Below are positions 29,227 to 36,967 of a stretch of 64,000 bases of DNA, one piece after another; position 1 is the stretch's first letter, and each line of letters opens with the position of its first letter. The notes beneath the pieces were generated by a model. The model had not been told where the DNA came from. It did not search any database and worked only from the letters and a program-made list of their open reading frames with translations. Origin of the DNA: Cycloclasticus sp. (lineage in GTDB: Bacteria > Pseudomonadota > Gammaproteobacteria > Methylococcales > Cycloclasticaceae). The stretch spans positions 54,773 to 118,772 of the forward strand of contig NVUJ01000005.1 in the NCBI GenBank assembly GCA_002733135.1, written 5' to 3'. The translations under genes were made by a program, and so were the position numbers.

Positions 29227-31599
29227 ATGGAAATTAAACACGATTCGAACTTAGTTCATTCCATTTCCGATTTTTCGGCGAATGCCTTATTAAAGCACCG
29301 AGTGGTTATTTTGGTGTTGGTGTTGATTACAACTGTTTTTCTTGGCTACGAAGGTTTAAATCAACGACTCTCGCCTGGATTTGATAAAGCTATTCCACTT
29401 TCACACCCATACATGAAAACCTTTACTCAGCACCGAGAGGAGTTTGGTGGCGCTAACAGAGTAACACTCTTCGTTCAAAATAAAAATGGCGATATGTTTG
29501 AGCCTAGATTTTTTGAGGTACTGGAAAAAATCACCGAAGAGTTTTTGGTAATGGATGGTGTTGATGCACGTACAGTGACGTCTTTGTTCACGCCGAATGT
29601 TAACTATGTGGCGGTGAGTGAAGAAGGCTTTACCGGATCAAAAATTGTTCCTGCTGATTTTGTTGCAACGCCAGAACGTATAGAGGAAGTAAAGAGCAAC
29701 CTATTTAAGTCGTCAGAAATAGGTAAAACCGTCGCTAAAGATTTATCAGGCGCATTGGTTATTGCTGATTTAATTGAAAAAGACCCTGTTACTAATCAAA
29801 AAATTGATTATGACGTTTTTACAAAACAGCTGGAACAAATAAGAACAACGTATCAAACAGACGATATCTCTATTCATATCATCGGCTTTGCACCCTTTAT
29901 TGGCGATGTTATTAATGGTGCGAAAGGTGTCATCACGTTCTTTGTTATTACCTTAGTGATTACATTTATATTACTAATATTTTTTGCAGGCTCGATGAAA
30001 TTAGCTTTGGCTGTGATTGGTACAGCGATTGTTTCTGTTAGTTGGCAATTAGGAATCGTGAAAATATTGGGTTATGGCGTTGATCCCATGTCTATTTTGG
30101 TGCCATTTTTAATATTAGCGATTGGCGTTAGTCATGCGATTCAAATGACGAACTCCTGGCGTATTAGTGTTGTTAATGGTGAAGATTCAATAACGGCATC
30201 AAGGAGCGCTTTTTATAAATTATTTATACCCGGTGCTACAGCCTTATTGTCGGACGCGGTTGGGTTTGGTGTCATTATTTTGATTGCCATACCAATTATT
30301 AGAGAGCTTGGCATTATTGCCAGTATTGGCGTTGCAGTGATGTTGATAACGAATAAAGTCATGTTGCCAATTTTGTTGTCTTATATTCGCTTTAGCGATA
30401 GCGAGATGGCCAAGGCGAAAAAAGCATTAAAGAGCACGGATTATGCGATATGGAAAAGTTTGGCGAACTTAACGCAAAGGAAGAATGCCGCTATTGTGCT
30501 AGTTATCGCTGGATTATTGGGCGCTTATACCCTGACTGTTCAGGACCAATTGATTGTAGGTGATGTTGAGGCGGGAGCCCCTGAATTTTGGCCCGATGCA
30601 CGCTATAACGTGGATGCAAATGCAATTCAGGCAAAATTCTCAGTTGGTTTAGATGAATTAGTCATTCTTGCTAAAGCGGATAAGGAAGGGGCTTGTGTAA
30701 ATTTCCCCGTGATGCAAACCATTGATGACTTTGTTTGGTACATGAAAAATGTCGATGGTGTCCAGTCGGTGAAGGCGTTATCGCAAGTGATACGTGAACG
30801 GAATATCGGTAATTATGAGGCAAATCCTAAGTTCTTAGGTATTCCACGTAATGAAGAAATGATATCAGCTAATATTTATCGTGTTGAAATGTCTCAAGCG
30901 TTATTTTCGAACGACTGTAAAATCATGCCGGTTACTATTTATTTAACCGACCATAAATCGCAAACACTAGAACGGGTTATGGCGGCGGTGGAAACATTTA
31001 AACAAGCAAATAAAAATGAGCATGTTAAATTTGTACCAGCGATGGGTAATGCCGGAATTATGGCAGCTACTAATGAAATTGTTGCCAAGGCACAGATAAA
31101 TATTGAGATTATTTTATTTGCCGCTGTGGGGCTATTTTGTTTTTTAACCTTTATGTCATTGCGTGCTACATTTTGTATCGTCTTGCCTTTGGCCCTTGTT
31201 GCCTACTTGGCAAACGTAGTAATGGTCTATTTGGGTATAGGTTTGAAGGTGTCTACGTTGCCCGTTTTGGCGATGGGTGTTGGCGTAGGTGTTGATTATG
31301 GTATTTATCTTTTTGCCAGAATGCGAGCGCATATGGCGATAGGTGAATCATTGAGAAAATCATACTACGAGTCGCTCAAAGAAGTAGGGACCGGAGTTGT
31401 GTTCACTTCAGTAACGATGACGCTTGGTGTAGCGACGTGGTATTTCTCGGACTTAAAGTTCCAAGCGGATATGGGTATTTTGTTAGCCTATATGTTTTTT
31501 GTAAATATGCTGGGTGCTATTATTTTAATACCTGCGTTAGCCAGCTTTGTTTACAGTAAAGACGAAATTGAAGGTAAAGCGGGTAAAAACCTGACGTAA
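29227..31599 (+). CDS. RND superfamily (MMPL/HpnN-like) permease
   Basis: 790 residues with the RND two-repeat layout: a first membrane helix near residues 26-45, a periplasmic loop, five helices (about 235-390) containing a sterol-sensing-like segment (PMSILVPFLILAIGVSHAIQM), then helix seven near 425, a second loop and helices 8-12 (about 625-785, with GVGVGVDYGIYLFARMRAH). MMPL-type members carry lipids or other hydrophobic molecules, driven by protons. No membrane-fusion protein or TolC gene is nearby, in keeping with the HpnN/MMPL class. Substrate unknown; context suggests a lipid or hydrophobic compound. Confidence 0.9.
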   Translation: MEIKHDSNLVHSISDFSANALLKHRVVILVLVLITTVFLGYEGLNQRLSPGFDKAIPLSHPYMKTFTQHREEFGGANRVTLFVQNKNGDMFEPRFFEVLEKITEEFLVMDGVDARTVTSLFTPNVNYVAVSEEGFTGSKIVPADFVATPERIEEVKSNLFKSSEIGKTVAKDLSGALVIADLIEKDPVTNQKIDYDVFTKQLEQIRTTYQTDDISIHIIGFAPFIGDVINGAKGVITFFVITLVITFILLIFFAGSMKLALAVIGTAIVSVSWQLGIVKILGYGVDPMSILVPFLILAIGVSHAIQMTNSWRISVVNGEDSITASRSAFYKLFIPGATALLSDAVGFGVIILIAIPIIRELGIIASIGVAVMLITNKVMLPILLSYIRFSDSEMAKAKKALKSTDYAIWKSLANLTQRKNAAIVLVIAGLLGAYTLTVQDQLIVGDVEAGAPEFWPDARYNVDANAIQAKFSVGLDELVILAKADKEGACVNFPVMQTIDDFVWYMKNVDGVQSVKALSQVIRERNIGNYEANPKFLGIPRNEEMISANIYRVEMSQALFSNDCKIMPVTIYLTDHKSQTLERVMAAVETFKQANKNEHVKFVPAMGNAGIMAATNEIVAKAQINIEIILFAAVGLFCFLTFMSLRATFCIVLPLALVAYLANVVMVYLGIGLKVSTLPVLAMGVGVGVDYGIYLFARMRAHMAIGESLRKSYYESLKEVGTGVVFTSVTMTLGVATWYFSDLKFQADMGILLAYMFFVNMLGAIILIPALASFVYSKDEIEGKAGKNLT

Positions 31600-31602
31600 T
31601 TT

Positions 31603-32958
31603 ATGATATTAAAAGGCTTAATTTTAGTTATTACTTTATTGGTTAGTTTTCCAAGTATTGCAGGCTCATCACATGCATATGCAGATGCTGTCCTTGATGC
31701 TCTTCAAAGAAAAGGCTTGTTGAGTAAAGAAGACGTTATAGCGATTAAAGACGATGCAATGGCTGCGGAAAAGTCGGATGAAAAATTAATAAAGCAAGTA
31801 AACGTAAAACCTATTGAGCAAGTAGCAAAAAAGGTAACTGAGAAATTTTCCAAATTTAAAGTATGGGGGCGCTTACAACCACGGTACACTTTTGTGCCAT
31901 CGGAAGATGGCCTAGAAGGAACCAATAGTTTTACATTGAGGCGAGCACGGTTTGGTTTAAAAGGCTACGTTGCTGATAAAGTTGGATTTCGTTATCAATA
32001 TGAGGCAGCAAATGAAATTCCGGGCTTGTCAAATGCTACAAATTTACTGGATGCTTGGGTTCGTTTTGAACACTTTGAAGATACTATTGGCACGATTACA
32101 ATCGGACAGCAATTTATACCGGGGTACGGCCGCCGACCCCAAGTAACCGCTAGTGTTGAACGTAAATTTACAGAATATTTATCTCCTGGTGCGGCGGGAA
32201 GGGCGCGGGGCATTACCATAAGGCGTGGAGATTTTGGCTTGCCTGAAGCGCATGCCTCAGGCCTATTTGATAATCGATTACACTATGGGATTGGTTTTTT
32301 TAATGGGCCGGATTTATCATTGAATAATGATAATAATGATATGCTTTTTGGCGCAAGTGTTGGCATCCGGCCAACAGGAGTTTCCCCAAGTGATGATGAA
32401 TATTCATTTAACCCCCGGCCGTTCACTTATGGGTTTGGTGGTGCATATAGCCAGTCTAAAGACTCGGGGACATTGGATACTAAATTCCAACCAGCGGGTG
32501 TTCGTTTAGATAATGAGTGGTACAGCCTATTTGCAGATGTTCAGAGCGGGTACTGGCGTGGATGGTTATCCTGGTCGAAGTTTGAATCGGATGCTGATGG
32601 AGGGCTGGCTTTAAACACAGATAATATCTTTTCTGGTTCGTTAAATTCGCAAGCGCTTACCCTAGGTTTTAGTCGAGGTTATTCACTTAATGCTAATAAT
32701 TTTGGGTTTGCCTGGGCTTTACAATACCAATATGTGGATAACGAGCATCCATCACGGACTATGTTTTTTAGGCCCTTAACCGGTCGCTCCGCAGATGAAG
32801 TGGCGCGTGGGATGAATGAGGGTGGTGTTTATCAGGCAATGTTGACTTGGCAGTTAGATAAGAACGTTAGAATCATAAATGAACTTTCATATTATGACCC
32901 TGACGATGATGGTTTTTCTTACCCAGCATTTATTAGTCAATTTCAAATTGACTTTTAG
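31603..32958 (+). CDS. Phosphate-selective porin O/P family outer-membrane protein
   Basis: 451 residues, with a signal peptide (about 1-21), then a short helical/coiled-coil segment (residues 28-85, rich in Lys and Glu) as found in OprO/OprP-like porins, then a beta barrel beginning FKVWGRLQPRYTF and containing FTLRRARFGLKGYVADKVGFRYQYE, and ending in FQIDF with a terminal Phe for BamA recognition. It follows the RND gene by 3 bp, so it belongs to the same transcript and may give the outer-membrane passage for this cluster. Phosphate selectivity should not be assumed. Confidence 0.87.
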   Translation: MILKGLILVITLLVSFPSIAGSSHAYADAVLDALQRKGLLSKEDVIAIKDDAMAAEKSDEKLIKQVNVKPIEQVAKKVTEKFSKFKVWGRLQPRYTFVPSEDGLEGTNSFTLRRARFGLKGYVADKVGFRYQYEAANEIPGLSNATNLLDAWVRFEHFEDTIGTITIGQQFIPGYGRRPQVTASVERKFTEYLSPGAAGRARGITIRRGDFGLPEAHASGLFDNRLHYGIGFFNGPDLSLNNDNNDMLFGASVGIRPTGVSPSDDEYSFNPRPFTYGFGGAYSQSKDSGTLDTKFQPAGVRLDNEWYSLFADVQSGYWRGWLSWSKFESDADGGLALNTDNIFSGSLNSQALTLGFSRGYSLNANNFGFAWALQYQYVDNEHPSRTMFFRPLTGRSADEVARGMNEGGVYQAMLTWQLDKNVRIINELSYYDPDDDGFSYPAFISQFQIDF

Positions 32959-33043
32959 GGAGTTATTATCAGTCTGGGAAGAGGGGGTATTTTATTTACA
33001 GGTAAAATAACCTTGTAAACAGTTTATTTCTTTATGGCATTAT

Positions 33044-33088
33044 AAAAATAGCTTAGGCACAGTTATACTGTGCCTAAGCTATTTTTTT
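33044..33088. terminator. Strong bidirectional rho-independent terminator
   Basis: A perfect 19 bp inverted repeat around TTATA, flanked by A and T runs (left arm AAAAATAGCTTAGGCACAG). It ends the envelope operon but finishes only 11 bp before the hrpA ATG at 33100. Confidence 0.92.
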
Positions 33089-33099
33089 GTACAATCAAC

Positions 33100-36000
33100 A
33101 TGTCTGCGACCTTATTAAATAAAGATCCTCGCTCATTAATTACGCAATGTTTGAGTAAACAACAGCATGGTTTTACGCGCCTGTTAAAAAGAGTTTATGT
33201 TGACAAGTCATCAGGTCGAGATGAAAAGCTAGCTAAGCTGGTGTCACGAATTGAACAGTCAATTAAGCAAGTGGAACAACGGCGATTATATTGTCCAACA
33301 ATTCACTATCCAGATTTGCCAATAAGTGAAAAACGGCAAGATATAGCTGATTTAATTCGCGAAAACCAAGTGGTTATTTTATGTGGTGAAACAGGTTCAG
33401 GTAAGACCACTCAGTTACCAAAAATTTGCTTAGAACTAGGGCGAGGGTTTAAGGGGCAGATTGGCCACACGCAACCTCGTCGTTTGGCGGCTATTACCGT
33501 AGCGCAACGTATTGCCGATGAATTGAAAACCGAACTTGGGCAACAAGTCGGTTATAAAATTCGCTTTCAGGGAAAAGAGCAGCCGAGTACCTTAGTTAAA
33601 CTCATGACGGACGGTATTTTGTTGGCGGAGATAAAATCTGACCCGTTTCTCAGCCATTACGACACGTTGATATTAGACGAGGCGCACGAGCGTAGTTTAA
33701 ATATTGACTTCCTTCTGGGCTATATGAAGTGGTTGCTACCTAAGCGATCGGATTTAAAATTGATTGTAACCTCTGCAACGATTGACCCAGACCGTTTTTC
33801 AAAACATTTTGATAATGCACCAGTGATTAACGTGTCTGGCCGAACGTATCCAGTTGAAATGCGTTATAACCCTGTAGGCGTTGATTCGGAACAAAACGAC
33901 CAAGATATGTTGCAAGGTATTATTAATGCCGCAGATGAGCTTCACCGCGACCGAGCGGGCGATATATTGGTGTTTTTAAGTGGCGAACGTGAAATTCGTG
34001 AAGCGGCGGATGCGTTGCGTAAACACCACCCTAAAGGTTACGATATTTTGCCTTTGTATTCGCGTTTAAGTGGCAAAGAACAGGCCGAAATTTTTAAGCG
34101 ACATAAAAAGCCACGTATTGTGCTGGCGACCAATGTGGCCGAAACATCATTAACCGTGCCGGGTATTCGTTGCGTGATTGATACAGGCGTGGTTCGTATT
34201 AGCCGCTTTAGCCAGCGCAGTAAAATTCAGCAGTTGCCGATAGAGCCGATTTCACAAGCCAGTGCCAATCAACGCAGCGGGCGTTGTGGCCGTGAGGCAC
34301 CGGGTATCTGTATTCGTTTATACAGCGAAGATGATTTTAAGCAACGTTCAGAGTTCACGCAGCCCGAAATTCTGCGAACCAATTTGGCGTCTGTTATTTT
34401 GCAGATGAAGTCGTTAAAGCTGGCGGATATTGAGCAATTCCCTTTTTTGCAAGCGCCGCCAGACAAAATGATACGAAGCGGTGTTCGTTCGCTACATGAA
34501 TTGGGTGCGTTAGACGAAAACGAAAAATTAACGGATATTGGCAAGCGCTTGACTCATTTTCCGTTAGACCCTCAATTAGGTCGTATGGTGCTGGCGGCAG
34601 AAGAGCACCAATGCTTAGATGAAGTGTTAACCATAGTGTCTGCTTTGTCGATTCAGGATCCACGTGAAAGGCCAGTAGATAAAGCAAAATTTGCAGATGA
34701 AAAACACAAGGCATTTCAAAATGAGTCATCTGATTTTTTAGCATTTCTAACGCTTTGGCGCGAAAGCCAAACGCAAAAACGTGAATTATCAAACAACCAA
34801 TTTAGAAAATACTGTCGCGAGTATTTTTTATCGTATATGCGCCTGAAAGATTGGCAAGATATTCGAAAGCAACTGTTAGATGTTGTGAAGAGACTAAAAA
34901 TACCGGTGAACAAAGCATCAGCGGACGACGATGCGGTTCACAAAGCTTTAATGACAGGCCTAGTAACGCGTATTGGCTTTAAGCACGAGCAAGCCGAATA
35001 CATTGGCGCGCGGCAGCTTAAGTTCCATATTCACCCAGCGTCTAGTTTATTCAAGAAAAAACCACAGTGGATTATGGTCGCAGAACAAGTTGAAACCACG
35101 CGAGTGTATGGCCGAACGGTGGCTGCAGTTAAGCCGGAGTGGATAGAAAAAGCCGCGCCGCACTTGATAAAGCGCCAATATTACCAACCGCACTGGTCCA
35201 AAAGTTCCGGCCAAGCAATGGCATACGAACAAGTGGTTTTGTTTGGCTTGGTTATTAGCAAAGGCCGCAGCGTACCGTTGAGTCGAACTGATAAACAGCA
35301 CGCACGTGAATTATTTATCCGTCATGGATTGGTGGAGCGAGATATGGCTTGTTTTGCACCATTTTTTAAGCATAACGAGCAGCTATTAGAATCTTTAGAA
35401 TACGACCAACAAAAAGGCCGTCGAGTGGACTTGCTGGTAGACGAACAAGTGCAGTTTGATTTTTACGATGAAAAACTGCCTCCGCATATCATGAGTTTGG
35501 CGGCTTTAAATAAATGGCTAAAAACGAGTGTTAAGCCGGATTTGTTGCGGTTATCTCTGGAGGATATTTCATCACCACAGCAGTCTGATATTGACCCAAA
35601 TTTGTTTCCTGATACGCGTCAAGTGAACGGCGTTGTCGTTGGCTTAACTTATCGGTTTGAACCGGGGCATGAAGAAGATGGTGTAACGGCTGATATTATT
35701 TTAGCACAACTAAATCAACTGAGTAGTGAAGCGTTTGAGTGGCTGGTGCCGGGGCTTTATGCTGAGAAGTTAAATGCACTGATAAAAAGCTTACCTAAGC
35801 AACTTCGTAAGCACTTCGTTCCCGTCCCAAATACGGTAGAAGCGTGCCTTCAGGCGATGGATTACGCGAACGGAGACCTGCTAAAAGCATTAGTCAATGA
35901 GTTGAACAAGGTGACTAGGATAGGGTTAAAAGTATCAGACTTCGATTTATCAAAACTAGACTCGCATTTATTGATGAATTTCCGCCTGGTAGGTGAAAAA

Positions 36001-36966
36001 GGCGATGTCATTCATGTATCAAGAAACTTTAATGAGCTGAAAAAACAGTACGGAGAAAAGGCGGGTCAGCAATTTCAATCATCATTAAAAAGCGCGTTAT
36101 CAAAATCTGGCTTAAAGAACTGGCAATTTGACGATATTCCCAAACAGCAAACGATTGAATATAAAGGTCAGATTGTTCAAGGATTCCCAGCTTTGTTAGA
36201 TGAAAAAAATGCGGTAGGTTTGACTTTAGTGGACTCCGAAGCAGAAGCGAAGCTCGTCCATCAAGCAGGTTTAAACCGTTTGTTTAGGCTGAAGTTCTCA
36301 AAAGAATTAAAAAAACTCAGCCGACAATCAGCACTTAGTACCGCGCAAGCATTTAGTTATCAACAACTAAGGCCACACCCGTATTGCGCGTTAAAGGTGG
36401 GAGATGATGTTTTCGACGATATTGTTTTCCAGTTAGTATCCAGCCTGTTGGGCGATAGAGATATTCGTTCAGAGGCGGAATTTAATCAAGCGGTAAGAGA
36501 AAGTGCCGCATCTATTTACGCAAAAGGTTATGAGTTGTCTGAAACGGTGATGAAAGTGTTGTTGCTTTATCAAACGGTCAAGACGGAGTTGAATCAGTGG
36601 CAAAAGCAAAGTGAACTATTTGACGATGCATCCCATCATTTATCGTGCCTGTTTTATCAAGGGTTTATCCGTTATGTGCCTGTTGGGCAACTAGCTTTAT
36701 ATCCACGCTATTTACGCGCAATTCAAGTAAGGTTGGAAAAAGCGCGGGGGCAATTAGATAAAGATGCTAGCAAGGCATCTCAGGCGCAATATTTTGAGAA
36801 GAAGTTTTGGGCTGAAGTGAAAGGCCAGAGTGTGAATCCTGAGTTGGAAAGCTTTCGTTGGTTGTTAGAGGAATTTAGAATTTCGTTATTTGCACAACAG
36901 ATTAAAACCAAGCTGCCGGCGTCTGAAAAGCGGTTAACAAAAGCCTGGAACAACCGACAAGCGTAG
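33100..36966 (+). CDS. hrpA: ATP-dependent RNA helicase HrpA
   Basis: A DEAH-box helicase acting on RNA and ribosome complexes, 1288 residues, similar to the E. coli length of 1300. It has Walker A GETGSGKTTQLPK near residue 100, DEAH in LILDEAHERSLNIDFLLGY, SAT in TSATIDPDRF, TNVAETSLTVPGI, and QRSGRCGR in motif VI. DUF3418 and OB-fold regions complete the C-terminus. I choose ATG 33100; an upstream in-frame GTG at 33070 lies inside the terminator hairpin. No Shine-Dalgarno is seen, and TACAAT at 33090-33095 could be a -10 box for a leaderless mRNA. Convergent with the STAND gene, 1 bp between stops. Confidence 0.96.
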   Translation: MSATLLNKDPRSLITQCLSKQQHGFTRLLKRVYVDKSSGRDEKLAKLVSRIEQSIKQVEQRRLYCPTIHYPDLPISEKRQDIADLIRENQVVILCGETGSGKTTQLPKICLELGRGFKGQIGHTQPRRLAAITVAQRIADELKTELGQQVGYKIRFQGKEQPSTLVKLMTDGILLAEIKSDPFLSHYDTLILDEAHERSLNIDFLLGYMKWLLPKRSDLKLIVTSATIDPDRFSKHFDNAPVINVSGRTYPVEMRYNPVGVDSEQNDQDMLQGIINAADELHRDRAGDILVFLSGEREIREAADALRKHHPKGYDILPLYSRLSGKEQAEIFKRHKKPRIVLATNVAETSLTVPGIRCVIDTGVVRISRFSQRSKIQQLPIEPISQASANQRSGRCGREAPGICIRLYSEDDFKQRSEFTQPEILRTNLASVILQMKSLKLADIEQFPFLQAPPDKMIRSGVRSLHELGALDENEKLTDIGKRLTHFPLDPQLGRMVLAAEEHQCLDEVLTIVSALSIQDPRERPVDKAKFADEKHKAFQNESSDFLAFLTLWRESQTQKRELSNNQFRKYCREYFLSYMRLKDWQDIRKQLLDVVKRLKIPVNKASADDDAVHKALMTGLVTRIGFKHEQAEYIGARQLKFHIHPASSLFKKKPQWIMVAEQVETTRVYGRTVAAVKPEWIEKAAPHLIKRQYYQPHWSKSSGQAMAYEQVVLFGLVISKGRSVPLSRTDKQHARELFIRHGLVERDMACFAPFFKHNEQLLESLEYDQQKGRRVDLLVDEQVQFDFYDEKLPPHIMSLAALNKWLKTSVKPDLLRLSLEDISSPQQSDIDPNLFPDTRQVNGVVVGLTYRFEPGHEEDGVTADIILAQLNQLSSEAFEWLVPGLYAEKLNALIKSLPKQLRKHFVPVPNTVEACLQAMDYANGDLLKALVNELNKVTRIGLKVSDFDLSKLDSHLLMNFRLVGEKGDVIHVSRNFNELKKQYGEKAGQQFQSSLKSALSKSGLKNWQFDDIPKQQTIEYKGQIVQGFPALLDEKNAVGLTLVDSEAEAKLVHQAGLNRLFRLKFSKELKKLSRQSALSTAQAFSYQQLRPHPYCALKVGDDVFDDIVFQLVSSLLGDRDIRSEAEFNQAVRESAASIYAKGYELSETVMKVLLLYQTVKTELNQWQKQSELFDDASHHLSCLFYQGFIRYVPVGQLALYPRYLRAIQVRLEKARGQLDKDASKASQAQYFEKKFWAEVKGQSVNPELESFRWLLEEFRISLFAQQIKTKLPASEKRLTKAWNNRQA

Positions 36967-36967
36967 T

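Noticed and set aside
33070..33099. Upstream GTG start for hrpA
   Set aside because: It lies in the arm of the terminator hairpin and adds ten residues not typical of HrpA.
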